7,189 nucleotides of DNA, from contig DXYV01000074.1 of NCBI GenBank assembly GCA_019415645.1, positions 1 to 7,189 of the forward strand. The letters run 5' to 3'. Source of the stretch: Clostridiales bacterium (lineage in GTDB: Bacteria; Bacillota; Clostridia; Oscillospirales; Oscillospiraceae). Positions within the stretch are counted from its first letter, which is position 1, and every line of letters starts with the position of its first letter. A program made the position numbers and the translations under genes. Shown piece by piece: positions 1 through 6,233 of this stretch. Below the pieces are notes generated by a model. It had not been told where the DNA came from, made no database searches, and saw only the letters and a list, made by a program, of their open reading frames with translations.

Positions 1-55
1 AACCAGCGACACGGGGATTTTCAGTCCCCTGCTCTACCAACTGAGCTACAGAGGC
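1..55 (-). tRNA. tRNA-Phe (GAA), 3' part cut off by window edge
   Basis: The reverse complement starts GCCTCTG, followed by a D-arm (GCTCAGTTGGTAGAGC) and an anticodon stem GGGGA/TCCCC. The 7-base loop CTGAAAA has GAA at the anticodon position (plus-strand 20-22), which reads Phe codons. The T-arm and 3' acceptor strand lie outside the window, so CCA encoding cannot be judged. It is the last visible gene of the Val-Asp-Phe tRNA operon, 6 nt after tRNA-Asp. Confidence 0.93.
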
Positions 56-61
56 ATATGA

Positions 62-138
<77 letters not shown>

Positions 139-162
139 AGATGGTGCCGCCATTGGATTTTC

Positions 163-238
163 TGGTAGGAACAACAGGACTCGAACCTGTGACATCTTGC
201 TTGTAAGGCAAGCGCTCTACCAGCTGAGCTATGCTCCC
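163..238 (-). tRNA. tRNA-Val (TAC)
   Basis: The minus-strand cloverleaf has acceptor GGGAGCA pairing with TGTTCCT (including G-T pairs) and anticodon stem CTTGC/GCAAG. The loop CTTACAA gives anticodon TAC (plus-strand 203-205). The T-arm is ACAGGTTCGAGTCCTGT, and the discriminator A is followed by an encoded CCA (plus-strand 163-165). It is the first gene of the tRNA operon, directly downstream of the consensus promoter at 272-300. Confidence 0.97.
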
Positions 239-271
239 AAATCGCGTTGCTCCGTTCAGGCGACGAAGGTT

Positions 272-300
272 ATTATACTAGACCTTTTGCCGAATGTCAA
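272..300 (-). promoter_or_regulatory. consensus sigma-A promoter of the tRNA operon
   Basis: On the minus strand, TTGACA (plus 295-300) and TATAAT (plus 272-277) are separated by exactly 17 bp. This is a perfect match to the housekeeping promoter consensus. Predicted transcription starts near 265, about 27 nt before tRNA-Val. Such strength fits a stable-RNA operon. Confidence 0.93.
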
Positions 301-352
301 CACCAATTTTACATTTTCTCACCATTTTTTCTTCCAAGCCCAACCTGCCCTT

Positions 353-388
353 CCGAAGGCCGCTCCGTGTACGCGGAGCAGCCTTCGG
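353..388 (-). terminator. hairpin after hslO, probable terminator without a good U-tract
   Basis: An outer stem CCGAAGGC/GCCTTCGG (8 bp) and an inner stem GCTCCG/CGGAGC enclose a short loop. It begins 7 nt past the hslO stop codon and sits between that gene and the tRNA promoter, where the operon should end. In the leftward direction the sequence after the stem is G/A-rich rather than T-rich. The better T-run (ATTTGTTT) is on the plus-strand side, where no gene needs termination. Its function as an intrinsic terminator is therefore likely by position but not certain. Confidence 0.5.
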
Positions 389-394
389 ATTTGT

Positions 395-1276
395 TTACTG
401 AGATGCGGCCTTCAGGAGCGCTTCCAGCTCCTCCTTGCTGAACCGATACACTGCGTCGCAGAACTGGCAGGTCAGTTCCGCGCTTCCCTGCTCCTCAATC
501 ATGGCCCTTAATTCCTGCCCTCCCATGGAGAGCAACGCCCGGCTCACCCGCTCCCGAGAGCAGTAGCAGCGGTATTCCACCGGCGTCCGCTCCAGCAGCT
601 CCAACTCGAAGGTAGACAACACACGCCGCAGCAGTTCCTCCGCTGTCACGCCCTCGGCCAGCAGGCCGCTGACCGCACCAACTTCTCGGATTCCCGCTTC
701 GATCTGATCGATGACCGAATCCTCCGCGCCCGGAAGCAGCTGGATAAGGTATCCGCCCGCGGCAGATACCGTCTGCTCCGGCGCAATGAGCACGCCAAGC
801 GCGCAGGCTGTGGGAATCTGCTCGCTCTCCGCGTAATAGGCCGCCAAATCCTCCGCGATCTCGCCGCCCACCAGCTGAACGCTGCCGACATAGGGGTCCT
901 TCAGCCCGATGTCTTTGATGACCGTGATATCTCCGTCACAGCCCACGGCGGCGCCTACATCCAGTTTCGCATGGGCCTTGCGGGGCACATCCACCGCCGG
1001 ATTCTGCACATAGCCGCGTACGTTGCCGACACTGTCCGACACAGCGGTGATGGTCCCCAGCGGTCCCCCGCCGTTGATACGCAGCGTCACTGAGCCGTTT
1101 TCCTCCTTGAGCATATTTCCCATCATAGAGGCGGCGAGCAGCGTCCGGCCCAGCGCCGCAGTCGCTACCGGCCAGGTATCGTGAATCGCCCGGGCACGCT
1201 CCACCAGCGCAGTCCCGCTGATGGCCGCAGCCTTGATGGGCGCGTTTTTTGCAATCATGCGTACAATTTCATCCAT
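395..1276 (-). CDS. hslO: Hsp33 redox-regulated holdase chaperone
   Basis: The 293-residue product has the usual Hsp33 length and layout. The N-terminal substrate-binding core includes VTLRINGGGPLGTI near 63-76, and the linker precedes a C-terminal zinc centre with CYC at 237-239 and CQFC at 270-273. The CxC...CxxC set binds Zn in the reduced, inactive state. In the known family, oxidation to disulfides with partial unfolding turns on ATP-independent holdase activity in the cytoplasm. The ATG start is preceded by AAAGGA (plus 1287-1292, about 10 nt away), which overlaps the end of the upstream methyltransferase gene. That gene lies only 6 nt upstream, so the two are co-transcribed. All four Zn cysteines are present and nothing suggests damage. 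Confidence 0.97.
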   Translation of the reverse strand: MDEIVRMIAKNAPIKAAAISGTALVERARAIHDTWPVATAALGRTLLAASMMGNMLKEENGSVTLRINGGGPLGTITAVSDSVGNVRGYVQNPAVDVPRKAHAKLDVGAAVGCDGDITVIKDIGLKDPYVGSVQLVGGEIAEDLAAYYAESEQIPTACALGVLIAPEQTVSAAGGYLIQLLPGAEDSVIDQIEAGIREVGAVSGLLAEGVTAEELLRRVLSTFELELLERTPVEYRCYCSRERVSRALLSMGGQELRAMIEEQGSAELTCQFCDAVYRFSKEELEALLKAASQ

Positions 1277-1282
1277 ATGTTC

Positions 1283-2026
1283 TTAATCCTTTCGTGCGGC
1301 GAAAAAAATTCGTTCTTCGTCCGGCTTGGGCGGACGGCGCTTCAAATCGCCGTAGCGCTTGATACCGGAAAAGCCCACCTGACGCAGCCACTCCCCCAGC
1401 TCATCCGCCTCATAGGCGTATTCCTCGTGAAGCTCCTCGCCCCGCTCCCAGGTCCCGTCTTCCCGCAGACAGAACAGGTCCATATAATAAGAGAGAACAC
1501 GCCGTTTCGGGGAATATTCTCCCCGCCAGACACAGTAGGTATCCTCCGTCTCGTCCAAACATATCTGTCCGTCCATGGAGCGCAGCATCTCCGGCGAACG
1601 GATGTCGAACACAAACAGTCCGCCCGGCGCCAGCGCCTGCCAAACCCGTTCAAAGGTCCGCTGGACCTGCCGGGGGCGGGTCACATAATTTAAGCTGTCC
1701 AGACAGCAAACCACGGCATCCACTGGCTCCAAGAGGGTAAGCGCGGCCATGTTCTGGTGAAGCAGCAACGGGGGTTCGTCCAACTGTGCGCATTTATCCG
1801 CCGCCACCGCCAGCATGTCCTCCGACAGGTCCACTCCGGTCATCGCATAACCGCGCTGTGCCAAGCGGAACAGCAGGCTCCCGGTCCCGCAGGCCAGATC
1901 CACCACGCTGCGGACCGACCCGCCGCTCCGCTGGAACTGCCACTCCAGATAATCTGCCCACCGGTCATAGTCCACATCCGTCGTTAACCGATCATAGCGG
2001 TCTGCCAGAACTTCGTAGCTGTTCAT
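1283..2026 (-). CDS. class I SAM-dependent methyltransferase
   Basis: The 247-residue product has a Rossmann methyltransferase fold. Motif I is VVDLACGTGS at 41-50, the acidic residue after beta2 is in GVDLSEDM (D66), a QNMAAL segment follows at 91-96, and DAVVCCLDSLNYV at 103-115 is the motif IV region. LAPGGLFVFDIRSP is the later strand typical of the Methyltransf_11/25 type. The N-terminal YEVLADRYDRLTTDVDYDRWADYL resembles the YqeM-like clostridial/bacillar methyltransferases, whose substrate is not established. The start ATG overlaps the yerC stop (ATGA), and GAGGAGG (plus 2031-2037) lies inside the yerC coding end, 4 nt from the ATG, so translation is probably coupled. It is a middle gene between a TrpR-like regulator and Hsp33. 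A small-molecule or RNA substrate is possible, and I cannot choose between them. Confidence 0.9.
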   Translation of the reverse strand: MNSYEVLADRYDRLTTDVDYDRWADYLEWQFQRSGGSVRSVVDLACGTGSLLFRLAQRGYAMTGVDLSEDMLAVAADKCAQLDEPPLLLHQNMAALTLLEPVDAVVCCLDSLNYVTRPRQVQRTFERVWQALAPGGLFVFDIRSPEMLRSMDGQICLDETEDTYCVWRGEYSPKRRVLSYYMDLFCLREDGTWERGEELHEEYAYEADELGEWLRQVGFSGIKRYGDLKRRPPKPDEERIFFAARKD

Positions 2027-2328
2027 GCTTCCTCCTCGTTCTGTTTTTCCAGCCGCGGAAGCACGGTCTTATAGCCGTCCGCCCCGTATTGCAGCGACCG
2101 GTTGACCCGACTGATGGTCGCGCTGCTGGCTCCGGTCCGTTCCAGAATGTCGTTGTAAATCATGCCCTTATCCAATAAAATCGCTACTTCCATGCGCTGC
2201 TCCATGGCATGAAGCTCGGAGACCGTGCAAAGGTCTTGCAAAAAACACTTACACTCCTCCGCATCCTTTAGGGTCAGAAATGCCTCATATAACGCATCAC
2301 AGCGCTTGGAACGACTTTCTTTTTCCAT
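2023..2328 (-). CDS. yerC: YerC/YecD-family TrpR-like DNA-binding protein
   Basis: The 101-residue protein has the all-helical TrpR-type architecture. An N-terminal helix pair (about 8-35) leads to the family-typical segment LCTVSELHAMEQRMEVAILLDKG (33-55). A helix-turn-helix follows at about 57-79, with GASSATISRVNRSL as turn and recognition helix. The acidic tail ends in EEEA. The start is supported by GGAGGA (plus 2335-2340), 6 nt upstream of the ATG. It is the first gene of the yerC-methyltransferase-hslO operon and is divergent from purA, with 212 nt between the start codons. The family is widespread in Firmicutes, and its regulatory targets are not well defined to my knowledge. Whether it controls its own divergent region is inference only. 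Confidence 0.93.
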   Translation of the reverse strand: MEKESRSKRCDALYEAFLTLKDAEECKCFLQDLCTVSELHAMEQRMEVAILLDKGMIYNDILERTGASSATISRVNRSLQYGADGYKTVLPRLEKQNEEEA

Positions 2329-2369
2329 TCCAAGTCCTCCAAATCATGGTTTTGCTTTTATGCAATTTC

Positions 2370-2398
2370 ATTTTATCACGGTGCAGTATGAAAGTAAA
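2370..2398 (-). promoter_or_regulatory. probable sigma-A promoter of the yerC operon
   Basis: On the minus strand, TTTACT (plus 2393-2398) and TAAAAT (plus 2370-2375) are 17 bp apart, matching consensus at 4/6 and 5/6 positions. The start would be near 2363, giving a leader of about 35 nt that holds the yerC ribosome binding site. A short palindrome AAAGG-A-CCTTT (2396-2406) overlaps the -35 edge and could be an operator, though it is short enough to be chance. Confidence 0.6.
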
Positions 2399-2433
2399 GG
2401 ACCTTTTCCTTGGGAACAGCCTTGAAAAAAAGC

Positions 2434-2462
2434 TTGCGTCTCAGAAGAAATAAAGGTATAAT
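2434..2462 (+). promoter_or_regulatory. purA promoter
   Basis: TATAAT at 2457-2462 is a perfect -10 box. TTGCGT at 2434-2439 is a partial -35 box (3/6) with 17-bp spacing. A weak -35 with a perfect -10 and a nearby inverted repeat is what a regulated promoter often looks like. Predicted transcription starts near 2469, leaving a leader of about 70 nt before purA. That leader contains a small CCGCA/TGCGG hairpin at 2496-2510 but no recognisable riboswitch. Confidence 0.7.
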
Positions 2463-2481
2463 ATATGCGCTGTTCTGAGAC
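2438..2481. promoter_or_regulatory. 9-bp perfect inverted repeat centred on the purA -10 box, putative operator
   Basis: GTCTCAGAA at 2438-2446 and TTCTGAGAC at 2473-2481 are exact reverse complements, separated by 26 bp. The symmetry centre (2459.5) is identical to the centre of TATAAT (2457-2462). Only the right arm would be transcribed if initiation is near 2469, so an RNA hairpin is unlikely and a DNA-binding site is the simpler reading. The arms do not match a binding site I can name with confidence. Confidence 0.5.
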
Positions 2482-2540
2482 CGGATAAGGCAAATCCGCA
2501 TACATTGCGGTTGCGAATCCCGGCTTGTGGAGGTAACAGT

Positions 2541-3827
2541 ATGGTAAAAGCAATCGTAGGCGCGAACTGGGGCGACGAGGGAAAGGGCAAGATCACCGAT
2601 CTGCTGGCCCAGGAGTCCGATGTGGTCATCCGCTTCCAGGGCGGAGCGAACGCCGGCCACACCATTATCAACGACTATGGCCGCTTTGCGCTGCACATTC
2701 TCCCCTCCGGTACGTTTTATCCCCACGTCACCAACATCATCGGCAACGGCGTGGCGCTGGACATCAAAAAGCTGGTGGCCGAATTGAAGGACATCACCGG
2801 TCAGGGTGTGCCGGCTCCCAATCTGATCATTTCAGAGCGGGCCCAGATTTTGATGCCCTATCATGTGCTTCAGGACGGCTACGAGGAAGAGCGGCTGGGG
2901 GGCAAAGCCTTTGGCTCCACCAAGAGCGGTATTGCGCCCTTTTACTCGGACAAGTATGCTAAGACCGGAATCCAAGTTTGCGACCTGTTTGACGAACCCC
3001 GCCTGCGGGAGCGCCTGCATGCGGCGGTCGAATTGAAAAATGTGCTGTTCGAGCACCTCTATCATAAGCCCGCACTGGATGCGGAGGCTCTGTTCCAGGA
3101 GCTGCTGGAATATCGGGAGCTGATTCGTCCCTATGTGGGCGACGCGGTTACCTATGTCCATACCGCCCTGAAGGAAGGAAAGTCCATCCTGCTGGAGGGC
3201 CAGCTGGGTGCTATGAAGGACCCCGATCTGGGCATCTTCCCCATGACCACCTCTTCCCATACGCTGGCCGGTTTCGGCTGTGTGGGCGCAGCGATTCCTC
3301 CCACGTCCGTAGAAGAAGTCATCTGTGTGTCCAAGGCCTACTCCTCCTGTGTCGGTTCCAAAACGGAGCCCTTCGTCAGCGAATTGCTGGGCGATGCGGG
3401 CGACGAGCTGCGCCGCCGCGGCGGTGATAAGGGAGAGTTTGGCGCCACTACCGGGCGGCCCCGCCGGGTGGGCTGGTTTGACGCGGTAGCCACAAAATAC
3501 GGCTGTATGGTGCAGGGCGCAACGCAGCTGGCCCTCACCTGTCTCGACGTACTGGGTTATCTGGACGAGATTCAGGTCTGTGTCGGCTATGACATCGACG
3601 GCACTGTGACCGATCAGTTCCCGGTCACACCTCTTCTGTCCCGGGCCAAACCGGTCTATGCCACCCTTCCCGGCTGGAAGTGCGACATCCGGGGTGAGAC
3701 GGATTACAACAAGCTTCCTGAGCAGGCCAAGGCCTATGTTGATTTCCTGGAGGAGAAGGTGGGCGTACCCATCAAGATCGTCTCCACTGGCCCCAAGCGC
3801 GACGAGATTGCGCTGCGCAACGTTTAA
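2541..3827 (+). CDS. purA: adenylosuccinate synthase
   Basis: PurA joins IMP and aspartate using GTP to form adenylosuccinate, the first committed step to AMP. The 428-residue length fits the family. Visible motifs are the P-loop GDEGKGK at 11-17 with catalytic Asp12, GGANAGHT with catalytic His40, GNGVALD at 68-74, TTGRPRRVGWFDA at 303-315 and STGPKRDEI at 415-423. ATG 2541 is chosen over an in-frame TTG at 2505: it follows GGAGG (2529-2533) at 7 nt and begins right at the conserved MVKAIVGANWGDEG. Two loops differ from the E. coli-type sequence. STKSGIAP (126-133) replaces the TTGRGIGP-like segment, and EGQLG (219-223) replaces EGAQG. This agrees with a clostridial PurA sub-type I remember, so activity is still expected. 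The gene is monocistronic, with its own promoter and terminator. Confidence 0.97.
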   Translation: MVKAIVGANWGDEGKGKITDLLAQESDVVIRFQGGANAGHTIINDYGRFALHILPSGTFYPHVTNIIGNGVALDIKKLVAELKDITGQGVPAPNLIISERAQILMPYHVLQDGYEEERLGGKAFGSTKSGIAPFYSDKYAKTGIQVCDLFDEPRLRERLHAAVELKNVLFEHLYHKPALDAEALFQELLEYRELIRPYVGDAVTYVHTALKEGKSILLEGQLGAMKDPDLGIFPMTTSSHTLAGFGCVGAAIPPTSVEEVICVSKAYSSCVGSKTEPFVSELLGDAGDELRRRGGDKGEFGATTGRPRRVGWFDAVATKYGCMVQGATQLALTCLDVLGYLDEIQVCVGYDIDGTVTDQFPVTPLLSRAKPVYATLPGWKCDIRGETDYNKLPEQAKAYVDFLEEKVGVPIKIVSTGPKRDEIALRNV

Positions 3828-3835
3828 GTCCTATC

Positions 3836-3867
3836 AAAAGCACGCCCCCTGCGGGGCGTGCTTTTTT
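3836..3867 (+). terminator. intrinsic terminator of purA
   Basis: GCACGCCCC (3840-3848) and GGGGCGTGC (3853-3861) form a 9-bp perfect GC-rich stem with a CTGC loop, followed at once by six T. The preceding AAAA can pair with the T-run, so it could also act weakly on the opposite strand. The stem starts 12 nt after the purA stop codon. Confidence 0.95.
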
Positions 3868-3869
3868 GC

Positions 3870-3897
3870 ACCCATTTTCCCCGCCTCCATAGAATGG
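3870..3897 (+). promoter_or_regulatory. possible sigma-K-like promoter of the Cys-rich gene
   Basis: CACC (AC at 3870-3871) and CATAGAATG (from 3888) are separated by 16 bp. The known sigma-K pattern is AC, 16-17 bp, CATAnnnTA; only the last base differs. No acceptable sigma-A promoter is visible between the purA terminator and the gene. The motif is short, so a chance match is quite possible. If real, transcription starts near 3903, with the ribosome binding site GGGAGGT at 3938-3944. Confidence 0.25.
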
Positions 3898-3950
3898 GAA
3901 TGGAAGGAAAGAGCCCTTTCTATTTCAAATAACCATCGGGAGGTACTACC

Positions 3951-4796
3951 ATGCCTGAACTTACCGCGCCCGGGCCCGTCGCCGAAAACGCCGGTATCCG
4001 CGAGGCCGTGTGTATCCACACGAAAAAAATCTATGACTCCTGCCGGGATAAAGACTGCATCGAGGATCTGCGTCTCTATCCGACCAAGAGTTCCCAGTCC
4101 GCCATCGACCGCGCCATCAGCATCAAGGCCGGCAAGGCCGAGCTTCTGTCCGCCTATATTGACGTGGAGCCCGTCGGTTTCAACCGGGGTTTTTACACCG
4201 TAGACGTGCGCTATTTCTATCGAATTACCGGCGATGCGTTCGTCGGCACCAGCCGTCCGGTCCCCATCTGCGGCCTGGCCGTATTTGACAAACGTGCCAT
4301 TCTGTTTGGCAGCGAAGGGACCGCCAAAGTATTCAGTTCCGAATCCGTGTTTGACGGACTGGACGAACAAAATCTACTTAAGAGCAATATGCCCACCGCT
4401 GTGGTAGAGGCCGTGGACCCCATTATTTTGAGCATGAAGCTGGTAGACCGCTGCGAGTGTCACTGCTGCGAATGCGACTGCAACGAAATTCCCTCCTGCA
4501 TCGGTTCCTGCTTCGGAAACGACCTTTACTTCGGCACCGAGGGCCGCCGGGTCTACCTGACACTGGGGCAATTCTCCCTGATCCGTCTGGAGCGGGATTC
4601 GCAGCTTCTCATTCCGGCCTATGACTACTGCATCCCCAGCAAAGAGTGCAACGGCTGCTGCCCGGAGGATGATCCCTGTGAGATCTTCCGTAAGGTCCAG
4701 TTCCCTGTGGACGAATTTTTCCCGCCCAACAATATCTCCGGCTGCGACAGCTATCAGGATACCAAAAGCTGCGGCTGCAGCTGCAACTGTAAGTGA
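3951..4796 (+). CDS. cysteine-rich clostridial protein of unknown function
   Basis: The 281-residue protein has no signal peptide or membrane segment. I recognise it only as a conserved clostridial hypothetical and cannot name its family. Residues 20-165 look like a folded beta-rich domain: VCIHTKKIYDSCRDKDCIEDLRLYP, then AYIDVEPVGFNRGFYTVDVRYFYRI, then PICGLAVFDKRAILFGSEG. From 166 on it is dominated by cysteine: CECHCCECDC at 168-177, Cys183/187, a CNGCC cluster at 233-237, Cys243, Cys265 and a terminal CGCSCNC at 274-280. In all 22 of 281 residues are Cys, 18 of them after residue 165. Metal binding or disulfide cross-linking is plausible, and a spore-layer role would fit such composition and the possible sigma-K promoter. 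Both are inference. The ATG follows GGGAGGT at 6 nt. It appears to be a single-gene unit between two hairpins. Confidence 0.9.
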   Translation: MPELTAPGPVAENAGIREAVCIHTKKIYDSCRDKDCIEDLRLYPTKSSQSAIDRAISIKAGKAELLSAYIDVEPVGFNRGFYTVDVRYFYRITGDAFVGTSRPVPICGLAVFDKRAILFGSEGTAKVFSSESVFDGLDEQNLLKSNMPTAVVEAVDPIILSMKLVDRCECHCCECDCNEIPSCIGSCFGNDLYFGTEGRRVYLTLGQFSLIRLERDSQLLIPAYDYCIPSKECNGCCPEDDPCEIFRKVQFPVDEFFPPNNISGCDSYQDTKSCGCSCNCK

Positions 4797-4812
4797 TCTC
4801 TCTTTTCCCACT

Positions 4813-4844
4813 GAGCCCGCGGCACTTCAAATTGCCGCGGGCTC
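4813..4844 (+). terminator. strong hairpin after the Cys-rich gene, likely terminator
   Basis: GAGCCCGCGGCA (4813-4824) and TGCCGCGGGCTC (4833-4844) form a 12-bp perfect stem with an 8-nt loop, starting 16 nt after the stop codon. The sequence after it (TGCGTCGTGATTTCG) is only mildly T-rich, so the U-tract is weak. Position and stem strength still favour a terminator for the Cys-rich gene. Confidence 0.65.
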
Positions 4845-4861
4845 TGCGTCGTGATTTCGCC

Positions 4862-4901
4862 TTGTGTGCCGCCGCGCCTTGTGCTAAAATGAAATTATAA
4901 T
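4862..4901 (+). promoter_or_regulatory. probable sigma-A promoter of the acyltransferase pair
   Basis: Two candidate -10 boxes lie in tandem. TAAAAT (4885-4890) is paired with TTGTGT (4862-4867) at 17-bp spacing. TATAAT (4896-4901) is a perfect -10 without a good -35 at the right distance. Either would start transcription at about 4897-4908, just ahead of the ribosome binding site GGAGGG at 4920-4925. Confidence 0.45.
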
Positions 4902-4933
4902 CCGTCACATAGCCTTCCGGGAGGGTGGTAACG

Positions 4934-6220
4934 ATGGCAAAACAACAGGACCGTCCCGGCTGGTTCCGGCTGGACAACGCCGCATTGCTCTATTCCGCGC
5001 TTCAAAAAGACACTTACTCCGCTGTGTACCGCTTTTCTGCCGTTATGGCCGACCCGGTGGACCCAAACGCCCTCCAGCGGGCGGTGGACCGGACTATGCC
5101 CCGCTTTCCCGGTTTCCGCAGCCGGATGCGCAAGGGATTGTTCTGGTATTACCTGGAGCCCATGGACATTCCGGGCCCTATGGTGCGTCCGGACATCGCC
5201 AATCCGTGTCAACCCATCCGAATCAACGAGGGCGACGGCTGGCTCCTTCGGGTGTTTTTCTATGAGCGGCGCATTTCCATCGAGTGCTTCCACGTTCTTT
5301 CCGATGGCGCCGGCGCCCTGACCTTTTTCCGCACACTTCTTCGGACCTATCTGGAGGAGCTGGGTCACCCGGTCCCACTGGGGCCGGGAATGCTGGATAT
5401 TTCGGAGCCGCCGCGTAAAGAGGAGCTGGAGGATGCCTATACCCGCTACGCAGTCCGGCACGCCGTGCGGGATCCCTGGCAGAAAACGGCCTATGACGTA
5501 CATGGAACTCCAGAACCGTTCTATACGCTGAATGTAATCATGGGCTTTCTCCCGCTGGATCAGGTCAAGCAGCTGGCCAGGGCCCATCAGGTTTCTGTTA
5601 CGGAGTATTTAACTGCTGTCCTGCTCAAAGTATTTCTCGACCGTCAGGAACGGGAGCATCCCCGCAAACCCAAGGAGGTGGCCTTGGCCATTCCCATCAA
5701 CCTGCGCGCACACTTTCCTTCGCAGACTCTGCGTAATTTCATTCTCACCATACGCCCTTCCATTGACCCAAAACTGGGACACTACACCTTTGATGAGATC
5801 GTCCGTCAGGTCCATCATTTTATGCGTCTGAACATTGATCGCCCTAAAATGCAGGCCCGTTTTACCGGCAACGTGCGTTTCCAAAAAAACCGTTTTTTGC
5901 AGATGATTCCTCTGACGCTGAAAAATCCCATCATGTCCCTGAGCTACCAGTTGGCTGGTGTCCGCCCTTATTCCGCGACTTACACCAATCCAGGCCCCTT
6001 TCAGGTCCCGGAGGAAATGGCACCCTTTATCCAACGGATGGAGGTCATTTTAGGGCAGCCGGTGGGTAATCGGGTGAACTGTGCGTCTATTTCGTATGGG
6101 AATATCCTGAACATTACCTTCGCCGGCACCATTCAGGAATCCGATGTGGAGCGGGATTTTTTCCGTTTTCTGGTCAAAGTTGGCGTCTCAGTCCGCATTG
6201 AGAGCAACCGGACCCATTAA
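4934..6220 (+). CDS. stand-alone condensation-type / alcohol acetyltransferase-like acyltransferase
   Basis: The 428-residue protein belongs to the CoA-dependent acyltransferase/condensation superfamily (NRPS C-domain, PapA and alcohol acetyltransferase relatives). The catalytic HxxxDG motif is FHVLSDGAGA, with His120, Asp124 and Gly125. The second half has IPINLRAHFPSQTLRNF, the segment usual in this superfamily's second lobe, and ends with a SYGNILNITFAG strand near the active-site tunnel. The family moves an acyl group from a thioester to an alcohol or amine; the actual substrate cannot be read from sequence. No carrier-protein or adenylation domain is fused or adjacent, so it is not part of a visible NRPS line. 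ATG 4934 is preferred over GTG 4925 because GGAGGG (4920-4925) is spaced 8 nt from the ATG and would overlap the GTG. The Zn-ribbon membrane protein follows after 13 nt, so the two are probably one operon. Confidence 0.85.
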   Translation: MAKQQDRPGWFRLDNAALLYSALQKDTYSAVYRFSAVMADPVDPNALQRAVDRTMPRFPGFRSRMRKGLFWYYLEPMDIPGPMVRPDIANPCQPIRINEGDGWLLRVFFYERRISIECFHVLSDGAGALTFFRTLLRTYLEELGHPVPLGPGMLDISEPPRKEELEDAYTRYAVRHAVRDPWQKTAYDVHGTPEPFYTLNVIMGFLPLDQVKQLARAHQVSVTEYLTAVLLKVFLDRQEREHPRKPKEVALAIPINLRAHFPSQTLRNFILTIRPSIDPKLGHYTFDEIVRQVHHFMRLNIDRPKMQARFTGNVRFQKNRFLQMIPLTLKNPIMSLSYQLAGVRPYSATYTNPGPFQVPEEMAPFIQRMEVILGQPVGNRVNCASISYGNILNITFAGTIQESDVERDFFRFLVKVGVSVRIESNRTH

Positions 6221-6233
6221 AGGAGGTCGTTTC

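Noticed and set aside
197..511. Plus-strand open frame from tRNA-Val to the hslO end
   Set aside because: It covers a tRNA gene, the tRNA promoter and the hslO 3' end on the opposite strand. Not protein-like.
2505..2540. Upstream in-frame TTG start that would add 12 residues to PurA
   Set aside because: No ribosome binding site at the right distance, and the extension is not PurA-like. ATG 2541 follows GGAGG and starts at the conserved N-terminus.
2469..2540. Riboswitch in the purA leader
   Set aside because: Only a 5-bp hairpin (2496-2510) is visible. There is no purine-riboswitch core, no terminator/antiterminator pair, and about 70 nt is short for one.
3658..4203. 181-codon plus-strand open frame spanning the end of purA and the start of the Cys-rich gene
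   Set aside because: It runs through the purA terminator and out of frame with both real genes, with Pro/Arg/Ser-rich shadow composition.
3834..4370. 178-codon minus-strand open frame opposite the Cys-rich gene
   Set aside because: Antisense to a gene with clear start signals. No recognisable domain, and its end runs into the purA terminator.
4925..4933. GTG start for the acyltransferase, three residues longer
   Set aside because: It overlaps the ribosome binding site GGAGGG. ATG 4934 has correct spacing.
4895..5587. 230-codon open frame on the minus strand
   Set aside because: It lies opposite the acyltransferase gene, shows no domain or motif and has no ribosome binding site. It is a by-product of GC-rich codon use.
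6144..6233. ATG start giving a 30-residue longer Zn-ribbon membrane protein
   Set aside because: It would overlap the acyltransferase C-terminus out of frame. GTG 6234 has AGGAGGT 6 nt upstream and places the ribbon at the N-terminus.
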